A stretch of DNA of 64,000 nucleotides from Salvator merianae (Eukaryota > Chordata > Lepidosauria > Squamata > Teiidae): NCBI GenBank assembly GCA_003586115.2, contig QVOM02000057.1, positions 4,331,147-4,395,146 on the forward strand, written 5' to 3'. Made by a program: the position numbers and the translations under genes. Positions within the stretch are counted from its first letter, which is position 1, and the number at the start of each line of letters is the position of its first letter. Positions 11,640-23,700 of this stretch are shown here, one piece after another. A model generated the notes under the pieces. It worked only from the letters and a program-made list of their open reading frames with translations. It did not search any database and had not been told where the DNA came from.

Positions 11640-12084
11640 TAGACTGCTGGACCGGGGTACCTGGCTGTGCCCACATCACTCCAGTCCTTAACAGATATGG
11701 GCTGGCTATCAATCCACTTCTGAGCCCAATTCAAAGTTGCAGTACTTACTCTGAAGGCCCTAAATGACTTAGGTGCCAAATATCTGCAGGAACGCCTCCT
11801 CCCATACAGTCCTGCCCATCAACTAAAGCCCTATGACAGAGGGCCTTTTCCGTGGTGGCCCCCCAGGCTCTGGAACAACCTTCCTCCAGAGATACACCAG
11901 GCAATTTCCTTGGTTGCTTTTGGATCCACCTTAAAGAAATATATACAACACTGGGCCTTGGGGTTCTAACTGGTTTTTTCCTACAGTCCTATAATTACTT
12001 ATTTTATTGTGTTTGCTTTGTTAAATATGTTTTGGGTCTCTTAATTGTTTGCTCACCACCCTGGGACCCTGGTTTTGTTTAATA
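11640..12084 (+). repeat. LINE-tail-like repeat
   Basis: Contains GGCCTTTTCCGTGGTGGCC and GCTCTGGAACAACCTTCC and ends in an AATAAACTAGAC tail. Related sequence occurs at 24370-24770, 50020-50410 and 62360-62755. Interpreted as a non-LTR retroelement 3' end (L2/CR1-like) by style only. Confidence 0.5.
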
Positions 12085-12505
12085 AACTAGACTAGGCTAG
12101 ACTAAACTAAGCTCAGCTCAGCTCAGTTCAATTCAACTCAACTCAGCTCAGTTTAGCCAAGCTCAGCTCAACTAAACTCATCTCAGTGCAACTCAGTTCA
12201 ATTCAACTCAGCTCAGTTTAAGTCAAGCTCAGCTCAACTAAACCCAGCTCAACTCAGTTCAGTTCAGCTCAACTCAGCTCAGTTTAGCCAAGCTCAGCTC
12301 AACTAAACTCAGCTCAGCTCAGTTCAATTCAACTCATTTCAGTTTAGTCAAGCTCAGCTCAGCTCAACTAAACTCATCTCATCTCATCTCATCTCAACTC
12401 AACTCAACTCAACTCAACTCAACTCAACTCAACTCAACTCAGTTCAGTTCAGTTCAGTTCAGTTCAATTCAATTCAATTCAGCTCAACTCAGCTCAGCTC
12501 ATGAA
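12085..12505 (+). repeat. Pentanucleotide array (CTCAG / CTCAA variants)
   Basis: About 420 bp of imperfect five-base units (CTCAG, CTCAA, TTCAG, TTCAA and occasional TTTAG), with a pure CTCAA block at about 12390-12440. It begins directly at the tail of the preceding retroelement-like repeat. Confidence 0.9.
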
Positions 12506-12819
12506 CCTCACAGGGTTGTTGTGAGGATAAAATAGAAAGGAGAAGAATGGTGCCGCAGCCTTGGTGCCTCTGGAGGAAAAAACGAGATCCAAATGACATG
12601 CAAAATAAGGAAAAAGCAGGACGACTGAAAGAAAGGGAGAAAGCTACCGTCTTCAGAGAAGAAAATCTGTCAGAGGTGATCGCAGAAGACGAATTTCCCC
12701 TACTTGAGCTTTTGGAAAAAATACGGAACAAAATTACCATAAACAATCAAACAGAAATCAGTAAAGCACAAAAGACGGCCGAGAGATATGTGGTTGGCTG
12801 TTTTTGTTACAAAAAAAGT

Positions 12820-12825
12820 TTTATT
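12820..12825 (-). terminator. KRTCAP2: KRTCAP2 polyadenylation signal
   Basis: AATAAA on the minus strand, 68 bp beyond the KRTCAP2 stop codon, giving a very short 3'UTR. Confidence 0.75.
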
Positions 12826-12892
12826 GGTTCCTCCACAGTTCCTCCCTTTTCTTTCCCCCGTGCAATCTAAGGAGCAAGAGGGTTTTTGGACA

Positions 12893-13013
12893 TCAATTCC
12901 TCTTCCTGCCCTTACTGACAGCTTTGGCAGGAACGGGGGCTGGGGTGGTCGACTGGTACAGAGTGGAAGAGATCTTGTTGATGTAGTAGAGGGCAACCAT
13001 GGAGAAGATGAAA
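12893..13013 (-). CDS. KRTCAP2: KRTCAP2 coding exon 5 and stop
   Basis: 121 bp after acceptor CCCACAG. It encodes [20 protein letters not shown] and a Pro/Ala-rich basic tail; TGA at 12895-12893. Confidence 0.94.
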
Positions 13014-16000
13014 CTGTGGGAGAGAAAAAACCATCGAGGATTGTGAGGCGGAGTTGGCGATAAGGCACAATCACACACAAATCTATGGAAAAGGTGTCAG
13101 GGGCCCGCAAGATGGAGAACCCAAAGGATTCTGGGAGGCAGTTCTGCTTAGCCGGAATGGCGTCAGTTCTCAAAGCCAGTGCTGTGATAAAATGGTTGTT
13201 CTTTAGCTGGGAAAAGGAAGCTTCCTTGATGCCTGGATTGCAGTCTTAGGAATGCTCTGGATCGGGATACGTCGAACTGGTTCGGTTAGTTTGCAGCAAA
13301 CTGGGATGTTCGAATGTGAACCAAAACATTTGAAAACTCTGGTCTGAATCAAACCTGAACCAAGGGGTGTCGTAATGAACCAAGTGAACCACAAGAGTGG
13401 TTTGCAGGTAGTTCACTTAGTTCAAATGAGAACTGAACGCCCTGTTGTTCGGGAAAAAAACCAGTCTGAATTGAACCAAACCACTAAATTTCAGTTCATT
13501 CACATCCCCAGATTCGAACCCAGGGACTCCTAGGTTCTAAGCTGGTGCTCTAGCCACTAAGCTACACTGGCTCCTTTTTCTTAACAGTGGCTTGTTCTGT
13601 GGCTTCCTCTGATGGAATCCCTCCCAGTTCTGCCCTCCGTTTCTTACCAGGTGGTGACGCAGACCCGGTGGATTAATCCTGACGCAAATAAAGCCAGCAA
13701 GAGGCAGGTGACAACTGTGGGAGGGGAAAGGGAGGGTTCAAAAGAGAACAAAAGGGTCAGGATTGGGAAGTTGGGGCCATCCCACCTGCCTGCCCCAACC
13801 TCAAAAGGCAAATGACTCCTCCTCACAGCCCTCAACCCATCCACGCAAACCTCATTTGACTCACTTTCTGGAAAGATCTTGGCCTGGAACCCTTTCCCAA
13901 AAATCAAGTTTTCAAAGTTATTGAAGGCCTGGAAACATTCTGGAGTTAAGGAAATAATCTCTGAAATAGTAAAAACCACCAATTCTATTAACTCTTGAGA
14001 CTTCCATTTCTGTTTGCTGAAGTCCTTGTTCCTGGTCCCTGTAAATCCCAGCTCCTCCTGGCCCAGTGACACAATCAATGGATGCCACCACCAAGACGAC
14101 CCCGTCCCTGGCTGTCAAGGCGCAGCCTTAAACGTGAAAACACTAAGGGCAGGATTCGCTAAGGAGTCAGAAGGGACCCCTTCTAACTTCGCCCATATTT
14201 CCATAGCTCTAGGCACCCCAAACGGCCACCACAATGGCTTTTTGGATACTGTCAGGGAGAAAATGAAGAGGGCAGAGCCCAAGAGGCCCCCCTGGATGGT
14301 TAACCACTCGCTGGACGCAAGCTGGCGACTGTACATCTGCATTCCGGTGAACAGCAAAAGAGACAGCAACGAGGAGAACACGAGTGACGTTCCTGTGCCA
14401 ACAGCTGGGGAGACAAGAAAGAGGTGGTGGGGTTTTTTGGCAAGAAATAGTGGTGGCCTGACATAACCGAGAGACCCATAGACAAAACGTGTACAGGCCA
14501 CAGTACCTTACTTTAAAAAGAAGAATCCAGTTCTCCCTTGTATAACACGCTATTGCTTTCACCCTGTTAGTAAAACACGGCTGAATTACTCTGGCCCCTG
14601 TCCGCACGTACCTGCAGTAAGTTGGGATCAGAGGTCCGGAAGAGCCCAGCCCGCTGATCCTGACCGATCCTGACCACGGGAAGGCATGGGTGGGAGCGGC
14701 ACTGTCCGCACCAACAGTGCTGATCCGCATCAACCCATGCCACATAGCTACAGCCTTGAAGTACACACACATGCACGCGCTTCGAGGCCCGACACGGAGG
14801 TCTCTGAGGACTAGGAACGCCAGTTCCTAGCCTTGGGAGCCTCTGGGGGCAGCATTTTGGGCCGGGCTTTGGTGCACCGTCGAAATCGCTCCCCCGCAGT
14901 CCCAGAAAAGCAGTCCCACCTCCTCATTCAGGATTGGGGCCCGCTGGTCCACCCAGTAGTCACGCTCCACATAAAGCAGACGGAGTGTTCCAGCACAGGG
15001 CATGCAGACCAACATGCGGATCTATGCAGCCTACAACCTTACTACATGCCCCGTTAATCCCTATTAAGGGCCTGTGCAGAAAGGACCTCTGTATATTAAA
15101 ATCCCGGGGACTTCAGGTATGTCATTTGGCCTCTAAGGCTCGCGCTGGGAGAGTGGCCCTCTTGCCCACTAATTTACCGATAATCTGGGCTTCCTGCCCA
15201 CTATGCCACTGGCTTACCTTGGTTGACAGGGTTGTACCTCCAGGCCCCCCCTTGGCTTAAGCTAGAAGACTGTCTCCAGTTTTCTACTGGTGGCAATTAC
15301 TTGCATGAGGTGACAGGCCCCAGACGGTGAAACAGCCTCTCCTCTGAGACGTACCAGGCACCCTCACTATACATATTTAGATATTTGGTGGCAATATGGC
15401 TCTTTACTCTGGCCTTCGGCTCAGGAAACAGCATCCCCTCCCCATAGAGGCTCTCTGTCTCTGTTATACAGAACCTGCTTCATCCATTTTTATAAAGATT
15501 TGATTGTCGCCCATCCTGTGACTTTCAGGCACAGGGTGGGACAGAAGTCTAAATAATAAAGTCCCATCCTGGCCAGAGATAGACGCCTCAGCCCTCATTT
15601 CTACTCTGCCACCATGTCCCTAGCGGCATCATGGCCCCCGGCACAGGGCGTGCGAAAGCCCTTGGGGAAGAGAGCAAGTGGCAGGGCATGGCATGGCATC
15701 ACCTCCCTGGCAAGGACGCAGGAGGTGGCAATGCCAGGCAGATATTAGAAAAGCTAGAGGATAGGGGCTGCTCCTAATATCTACCCCTGATGCTTTAAGG
15801 CAGCAGTAGCTTCCTGCTGCAAAAAAGGAGGGGACTCACGTGGCAATATCCGAGGGATTGGCCCTCCCCACACCCCAGCTGGAAATGGGAATGGTAGAGG
15901 ATGCCCTGTTCCCTTCACGGTACCCTGCTCATGCCATGGGGGCACAGGCACAGCAGCTCTCCATAAACTGGGCACACCCGAGGCAAAACCCACCCAAGTC

Positions 16001-16250
16001 ATGACTCTGCCCCTTCCCCATACAGCCTCCTTTCAGTGCCCCATCATCCCTTATGCTCCACTACCCACAGTGCACTCTGCTCATGCCAAGGGAACATGGG
16101 CGGATGGCTGAGATTGGGCTACAGGGGGGGAATGGTGACTCTTCTCCAGGATGTTGGACCGTGGGCTATGGGGGTGCCCCCTCTTTTAGGCTGTCGGACC
16201 CTCACCCTAGTACCCCTCTATTGCCAGCATCAGCATGCCCATTTACCCAT
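12893..16250 (-). CDS. KRTCAP2: KRTCAP2, oligosaccharyltransferase accessory subunit (five-exon gene)
   Basis: Five coding exons (16250-16247, 14404-14250, 13928-13865, 13714-13648, 13013-12893) join in frame to 411 bp, or 136 aa, the same length as human KRTCAP2. The protein is a small multi-pass ER membrane protein associated with the STT3A oligosaccharyltransferase complex, acting in co-translational N-glycosylation. Conserved landmarks include [49 protein letters not shown] and [12 protein letters not shown], ending in a basic KGRKRN tail. Introns are GT-AG and phases close exactly. The first coding exon supplies only ATG plus one base; its assignment rests on an ATGG/GTAAAT start-donor pair and the fit to human length, and it is the least certain part. 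The gene is divergent to TRIM46. Confidence 0.93.
13648..13714 (-). CDS. KRTCAP2: KRTCAP2 coding exon 4
   Basis: 67 bp between acceptor CCCACAG and donor GTAAGA. It encodes [19 protein letters not shown] plus TT and ends in phase 2. Confidence 0.93.
13865..13928 (-). CDS. KRTCAP2: KRTCAP2 coding exon 3
   Basis: 64 bp between acceptor TTTCCAG and donor GTGAGT. It encodes [20 protein letters not shown] plus E and ends in phase 1. Confidence 0.93.
14250..14404 (-). CDS. KRTCAP2: KRTCAP2 coding exon 2
   Basis: 155 bp between acceptor CCCCAG and donor ACA/GTATCC. It encodes [14 protein letters not shown] through [10 protein letters not shown], including the first membrane segments. Confidence 0.93.
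16247..16250 (-). CDS. KRTCAP2: KRTCAP2 coding exon 1 (ATG G)
   Basis: Start codon at 16250-16248 with A at -3 and G at +4, followed by donor GTAAAT at 16246. The G pairs with CT at the start of exon 2 to give Ala. The assignment is indirect because the exon holds four coding bases. Confidence 0.6.
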
Positions 16251-17571
16251 AATGCACCGCGCAGCGCCCCCCTCCTTGGTCCGTCCACTCCAGTCCTCTC
16301 CTCCCGTTGGAAAAGTGCGGATCTCTCCTTCGTTCCTCTTCTGCGCATGCGTCCGTCTCAAAGCCCCTCCCACCTCCACAGGTAGGCTCCCTTGGTCGCA
16401 TGCGCAGTGCAGCCTCGAGCTCCGAAGGAAGACGTGTGCCTTTTTTCCCCTTTGGAGATCTGCGCGTGCGCACAAACAAAGCCGCCTTCCCCGGGGAGGA
16501 AGGGAGAGACGGCGTTTATTTGCCGCATGCGCGGCACAGAGCTTTCCCTTTGACGACGGCCGCCGGCAGTAGTTGGAAGTCGGCGCGTGCGCACTGCTTT
16601 CTTATTGCCTGTGCGGCCGGGAACAAAGGATTGGAGCAAGTTTGGGAGGTCACGGTTCGAATCCCGCTTCCTCGCCCTGGACTTGTCAAATTCCGCAGGA
16701 AAATGATGACTGGGCTTTAGAGGAAGAAAGAAAAAAGAGAGACGCTGTTCTTTTTTATGATCCAGGCGCACTGTGTGTGCGTGTTTGTTGCAATGCTACC
16801 TGGTTTTAATTTTCTAAATTTTTATGCAATTTTTATACCTCGCCTCGCTGCAGAAAAGCGATCAATAAATCAATCAGTAAAAATGTAGGACTTCTAAACG
16901 AGAACGTTGGCGTGAATTATTTGCATGGAAAATGCCATCAGGAATAATCGTGCGAAACTGGTGGAGGCGGCGGAGCTTGGGTGCCTTCAGGAAAGGAAAG
17001 CCCTCTGCACGTGCTCAGAGGCGCCCTAATAGTAGTACCACTGGTAGAGCTTTTGCAGCATGGACGCACAGGGGACCCTCTGACAGATCCCGGTCCACAA
17101 TGCCTATTGAAATGGCTGATTCGTGCGCTAAAAATTCTGAATCACTCTCCAGGTTTGCTTGCAAAATAAAATAATTTTTTTTTAAAATCCTCCCCCGGAT
17201 TGCAAGCACCTCGAGGCAGAGTCCTGCCCTTTCCTTCCCACCTCCTTTTCTCCGCTTCCAAAGCGACATGCAAGCAGAGTTCGCTGCATTAAGCAAGAAA
17301 ACGTGGAGTTCATCGTCCGCTCCAGAGCGCCCCCCGCGCCGCCAGCTTTAGACTTTAAAGAACAGAACGGGGTGGGGGGAAGGTGGAGGAGGATGTATTA
17401 AGCAGGGCCTCTCCTCCTGAGCATGCGCATTCCTTGCCTCCACCCCCCACTCCACGGGCTCGCGGCTGCAATAGATCGAGGCGCTTCTTGCAATTGCGAA
17501 GGACTGCTGGGGCAAGGGTGGGTGGGGGTGCTGCTGCCCCAGGCCGGCGAGGCGCCGATCCCACGGGAACC

Positions 17572-17634
17572 ATGGCCGAAGGTGAGGACCTCCAGTCCTT
17601 TACGACGATCATGGATGCCCTCGTCCGGATCAGT
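17572..17634 (+). CDS. TRIM46: TRIM46 coding exon 1
   Basis: 63 bp encoding [20 protein letters not shown] plus S, then donor GTAAGA. Phase 0. An assembly gap begins 17 bp downstream. Confidence 0.94.
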
Positions 17635-20592
17635 GTAAGAACCGGGGGGTGNNNNNNNNNNNNNNNNNNNNNNNNNNNNNNNNNNNNNNNNNNNNNNNNN
17701 NNNNNNNNNNNNNNNNNNNNNNNNNNNNNNNNNNNNNNNNNNNNNNNNNNNNNNNNNNNNNNNNNNNNNNNNNNNNNNNNNNNNNNNNNNNNNNNNNNNN
17801 NNNNNNNNNNNNNNNNNNNNNNNNNNNNNNNNNNNNNNNNNNNNNNNNNNNNNNNNNNNNNNNNNNNNNNNNNNNNNNNNNNNNNNNNNNNNNNNNNNNN
17901 NNNNNNNNNNNNNNNNNNNNNNNNNNNNNNNNNNNNNNNNNNNNNNNNNNNNNNNNNNNNNNNNNNNNNNNNNNNNNNNNNNNNNNNNNNATAAAACCCA
18001 GGAATCTCACTGTCTCCCATAAAACCCCCCCCAGCGCAGTTGGGTGTTGCACCTTCCACCCCTACCGGCTCCCATGTTCCCCCAGTGTCCCTCCCCAGAC
18101 CCTAATTTTCCTCGGACTCCCGTCTTCCTTATAGGCATCAGCGAAGGATGCTCTAGAGCATCCGAGCAAATCCCTCGGTCGCCATAGCAACCTCCTCCCA
18201 GGGCTGCCTGCCAGGCCCTGGTCCAGAGTCTGCCTCTCTGCTGTGGCTTTTCTGGCTTCCTTCTCTCCCTCCCTCCGCTCCCCGCCCTTCTCTCTCCCTC
18301 CCTCCCATCTTCTCCTGTGCTTTTGTGTGCCGGAGATATGGCATCAAGGCGCTCGGCGGGTAAGGTGAGTGCCTGTTTTTTTTGGCAAGCGGAATGCCCC
18401 GAGGCTGTGGCAAAGCAATTAAAGCAACAAACAAACAAATGGAAAAAACAAAACAGGAAAACCTTGGCGATGAAACAGCTAGAAAAGGAGGGAGACGGCG
18501 TTGAGTGTCGGGTGCATGTAGGAATTCTCGCCGTCTGTTTTTGCGTGGCACGCCGGGGGGCATCGAGGTGGCTTGGGCACGGCATATAGAAAGGGATGCT
18601 GTCGGGTGCTGGAGGAGGGGGCTAGGGTTTGGCCAGGAGCATCTCCCCCCCCCCAGCCCAGAGGACGGGTGTCCTTGAATGAGACGCGGCAGCAGGGACT
18701 GGGCAGACGGCCAGACCGCCTGTGAGCAGGGGGCGGGGTCTCTGTGTGCCCAGCGGTGGGTAAAATTGGACTTGCCCTTTATGGAGGACGGCGTTCCTCG
18801 ACAGCTTGGCCTGAGGGCATGCCCACATGTTTCCGATCGGGATGTTGGCAGCGGAGGGCACGAGCGGGCGCCGTTCTGGAACCCTCTTCCGCCCCCGAAA
18901 TACCAAAACGGGTCACGCTTTGCCCCCACCTGTTGGCTTGGGCGTTTGTAATAGAGCGAGATTTCGGCTGCATCCCTCAGAGATGCTCTTGTGTTGTGTG
19001 CCCGCGGCAGGCCAGGCTGTTATAAAAGATCTGCTGTCTGCTGCTGCACGTGCCAAAGGCCCTAGGCTAGCTCTGCCTGGGAATGCAGAGAGTCACAGGT
19101 TTGAATCCCAGTATCTTCCCAACAAAAGCACTTCTGAACCTTTGCCCTCCAGGGTGGAGAGACAGACAGGATGCCTCTCAAGGCCATTTTTCAGGGAGTT
19201 GAGAGCAGGTGAAGGTTTTGCCTTCGTCTTCTGCTCGAGATGCCCAGAAGCAATTGGTGGGCCACTGGGTGAGACAGGATGCTGGACTAGAAGGGCTGTG
19301 GCCCGATCCAGCAGGGCTCCTCTTAATTCATGGAGGACAGGTGCATCAATGGCTACTAAAATGAATGCCTAGGTACCACCTCCAGGTTGGAGAGACAGGC
19401 AGGATACCTCTCAAGGCCATTTGCAGGGAGTGGAGAGCAGGTGAAGGTTTTGCCTTCATCTTCTGCTTGAGATGCCCAGAAGCAATTGGTGGGCCGCTGT
19501 GTGAGATGGGATGCTGGACTAGATAGGCTGTGGTCTCATCCAACAGGGCTCCTCATATGTTCTTATCATCTGGGAAATGAATGGATGCTTTCATGCAGTC
19601 AATTAACCACTTGTTTTGGGGGTGTTTGAAGTTTTCTTTCCCAGGGAGGGCCAAGAAACCTACTGGAAACTATGGGGAGTTGTTTCCAAATGATGTAATC
19701 AGCATTGCACTAAAATAGATCAAAGCATCTCGCTTAAGAGAAGGCTGCTTTCTCTCTGCTACTGTTTAAAATACCTCATGAGGACTAGAAGCTTGTTCCC
19801 TTTTCAATTTTTTTAAAAGGAAGAGCCATAACTTGGCAAAAGAGCATAGAGTTTGCAGTGCATCAAAGTGAGGAAAAAGCAGTGGCCATATGGAGGAAAA
19901 CTGAGTCCAGCGCAGTTCTAACTTTGCATAAAGTTGCTTCTTGGGGTTTTTTTTCCCTGCAAATTGCTCAGAGCTAGGATTTGCAGGTAGACAACTCTTG
20001 CAAAGGAAGGCTTGATTTAACTTCAGAAGCTGGCTGCCATAGATGCAGGTTATCTTAGGCGAATATCTTAGGTGCATTTATTGTAATAATAAATAAAAGA
20101 TCTATAAATAAATAAATACATGCTCTTCTGGGAGACCAGTGGATTGCATTATTATTATGTAATAATAAGTTTGGTGGGAATCTATTTGATGGGAATCTAT
20201 TGCAACAGCCCTGCCAAGATTTTCCTCAAGCCAAAACCCTCTTGTTTCCATAAACTGGGGGGGGGGGGTCAGAGAGTCAGAGCTGAATGCTAGCTCCCCT
20301 CATTCCTAACCATTGTCAATGAAGGCTGGTGAGAGCTGGAGTTCCAGACTGGCGAGACAATTAATGTATGCTCAGAAACTCTCTTGCTGTTTGGTTTGTT
20401 ATTATTTTGTACTTTTCCGATAATAAGCAAAAAAAAGGTCTTGCATTTTTGAATCCCTGGGTTGCCTTGGCTCTATCATACCTGTGTTAAACCAGCCTGC
20501 CAGGCCAGGACAAAAGCCATTGCGAGTTTAATTATTTCAATTAATAATTATTTCAATAATTATTATCTTTGGAGCTGCCCCAAGACTCCCAG

Positions 20593-20623
<31 letters not shown>

Positions 20624-20721
20624 GAGAGTGAGAGAAGGATGGATAGAAAGATAGATAGATAGATAGATAGATGGATGGATGGATGGATGGATAGAGAGAG
20701 AGAGAGAGAGTGACAAGGATG

Positions 20722-20752
<31 letters not shown>

Positions 20753-23700
20753 GGATAGATAAATGGATGGATGGATGGATGGATAGATAGATGCACTATA
20801 CAACTGACAGTTGACCACTGGATCTCATCAACAACCATACAAGAGATTCAGCAGGGAGGGCGGCCCTCTGTACATGCTTAGGAACACCCTTTCTGAAAAG
20901 AAAAACATGGCCTTGTGGCTCAAGAATTTCAATGGCTGAATTAATATGTGTGCCTGCTTTCTTCCCATACTTCTGTTCCTGCATGTTGTGTGGAGAAAAC
21001 CTGTCAGGCCTCAACATTTCTGCCCCCCTCTGTAAAATGGGCTTCTCCATAGACATGGGCCTTACTGCAGGGCTGTTGTGATGATTAAATGCTCCGAATG
21101 AACCTGTTTGTGGTAGGACGGGTGAACGTTGCTTGTGATGAGTTAACAAGATGGACATCTTGGAAATCCTGGCAGGGCTCGAGTTCAAATCCTTCACCAG
21201 CCCTTTGCTGGTGGTCCCTGGGCCTTTCACCGTCTTTCTGTGGGGCTGGAGGATAAAAAGTATTGCATTCTTGGATTTCCTGTTCAGCAGCCAACCAGCC
21301 AGCCAGCCATGAACTTTTATGGGTTACTCCATTCCTTTCTCTCTCCCATCCTTTTTCCTTCCCCTCCTCACTAGCAGCCCGCATCAATGAGTATTCCATT
21401 CTCCTTCACACTGTTTCTGTGCCTCATACTTTTGCAAGCTATGTGCGTGGATGGAACAGTTTGGGCTCCATTAGCATCTGCGCACGCAGCCGAGAGATTG
21501 AAATCCGTAGGCCGGCTAATTACAGTTCTTGAGGTCCAGACTGCGTTTCCACTGGGGCAGGGCCCATTATTCCAGTTACCACGCGTATGGCACAGCCAAG
21601 ACTTTCCCAAAGTTATAGAGAAAGCAATTGTCTCCCCCTGCGTGACAGTCCTTTGCGCCGATTGGAAATCTCTGCTGCAAAGGATTCTGGGAAGCGTTCT
21701 ACGGGCACACTCCGGTGGTTTCCTGCTTCCCACGCAGGTTGGACTTTGTCCTGAAGGTTCCCTGCAGCTCTGGATTACAGTAATTTACAGGGCTGAGTTG
21801 GTGATGTTAAAGACGAAAGCACGATTTCCATTCATTGTTTATTTTATTGTTCTGAATTCACGGGCAAACCGAGGGGCACGAGTTACATCAGCAGGAACGA
21901 GTCTTTTTTTTCCTCTCTCTTTTTTTTTTTTAAGTACCTTTTTCCTGATCTCTTTCTAGACCAGCATGAAGAACATGGAGAGGGAACTCCTTTGCCCAGT
22001 GTGCAAGGAGATGTACAAGGAGCCGCTGGGACTTCCGTGCATGCATAACGTCTGCCACATTTGTGCCACGGAGGTGCTCCTCCAGCAGGGCTACGTCTGT
22101 CCGGACCCCACCTCGGAGCCTACCTCCCCAGCTTCCACCCCGGCCACCAGGAGCCCCCGTCTGGGGCGCCGAGTTGTGCCCAAACCAGAGCGCCTGGACC
22201 GGCTTCTTAAATCAGGTGGGAGCACCGTAAGGGTGTTTGTTTAACTGTCGTAAGCGTATTGTACCCCATCGCCGCGCCTCTGGCTTTGCAGGACACAGTA
22301 TTCCCTTAAAGGTCGCAAGGAGTAGGTTATACAAGGAGATCACCTAGTAGTGCCTTAGAGACTAACAGAGAGAAAGAAGTTAGTAGCATGAGCTTTCTTA
22401 GACCAAGCCTACTTCATCAGATTCATGGAGCGAAGTGCCTAGGAACACACAGACCTATATAGGCAAGCTATGCCTGTGAATAGCAATAGAAATGCAAAAC
22501 TCTGGGTGTGGGGATAAGGTGGCAGGTTGAGTGTAAGGATGGTTGTTGAGGCATTATGTGTGAATAGAGGTGCAAACTTGTCCGAGTGCTGGAATGTTGA
22601 GCGATGCTGGCCGGGAACCAGAAAGAAGATGTGATGAACAGTCCAAGGGAGCCCTCAAGAGGCTGGTGTGTTAACTAGGGTTGTAGGTTAGGTCATGACT
22701 GTGGTGGAAGAAGTCCACCCCAAAGACCAATTAAGTGACCAAAGCAAAAGCAGCTGCTTATTTTTGTGCACAAGAGGTGAACATTCAAAAGTTGAGCCAC
22801 ACGTGTGACTCTCTTAAACATGCTTGTATAGGAAAGGCAAACATGTGTAGACATAGAGGGCCTTTTTGCATTTACCTTCTGGAACGTCCCACGCCGTCTG
22901 CTGGAATGCCAAGGCCGTGCCTGGATGCTATCGCAGTGGTCTGAACGCTGTCTGAGCCATCCCCAGAATGCTCCTGTTGTGGGCAACTTAAAACTTAAAA
23001 GGGAGGCTGAGAGCAGGGCAAGGTATGCCCATATGCGTTGCCTGTGGGCTTCTGTCTGTAACTGGCTATCACTTTAAGAGCAGGCCTCTGGACCGGATGG
23101 GCTATGGGTCTCACCCAGCAGGGCATATCTGAAGTTCTTATCCAGGTAGCAAGTGAATGGCTTTGGCTGTGCTCACCATTAATGACTCCTTAAAATAGTG
23201 GTCAACCCTTTGTGTGTCCCTCGGCTTGAGAAACGTTACCTACCCCTGCACTTTCCCGAAATCCGGTTAGCCCGCCAGCATCCATAGCGTTGCCCGTTGC
23301 CAACCTGTCTTCTCTCCCGCGACGTCCCTCTGCTCCCAGGTTTCGGCACGTACCCAGGACGGAAGCGGGGCGGCCTTATGTACCCGCCGAGCGTGCTCTT
23401 CCCTTGCACCTTGTGCCAACGGGACGTGGACCTCGGGGAACGGGGCCTGGGCAGCCTCTTCCGCAACCTGACGCTGGAGCGGATCGTGGAGCGCTACCGC
23501 CACACCATCAACGTCAGCGCGGCCATCATGTGCCAGTTCTGCAAGCCACCCCAGCTGGAGGCCACGAAGGGCTGCACAGAATGCAAGTCGAGTTTCTGCA
23601 ACGAGTGCTTCAAACTCTACCACCCGTGGGGCACGCAGAAGGCCCAGCATGAGCCGACGCCACCTACACTCACCTTCCGGCCAAAGGTAAACGTCCCTCT

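Larger units (their letters stand above)
1039..12892. other. DPM3-KRTCAP2 intergenic region, repeats only
   Basis: No protein-coding exon is recognisable here apart from possible DPM3 untranslated exons. The region holds a promoter-like segment near 3 kb, a tandem SINE trimer, R1 copies, a BovB remnant, an assembly gap inside a GGAT/GGTT microsatellite, MIR-like sequence, an AT dinucleotide run (11099-11131), LINE-like tails and a long pentanucleotide array. Confidence 0.75.
16240..18700. promoter_or_regulatory. CpG-rich divergent promoter region of KRTCAP2 and TRIM46
   Basis: A GC- and CpG-rich block between the head-to-head starts of KRTCAP2 (16250, minus) and TRIM46 (17572, plus), extending into TRIM46 intron 1. 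It holds six NRF1-like sites (YGCGCRTGCGCR type) at about 16342, 16397, 16461, 16523, 16582 and 17420. An assembly gap interrupts it at 17652-17990. No TATA box is evident. Confidence 0.7.

Noticed and set aside
17383..17571. 63-residue N-terminal extension of TRIM46
   Set aside because: In frame and open, but Pro/Arg/Ala-rich GC leader; the ATG at 17572 has the better context and matches the known TRIM46 start.
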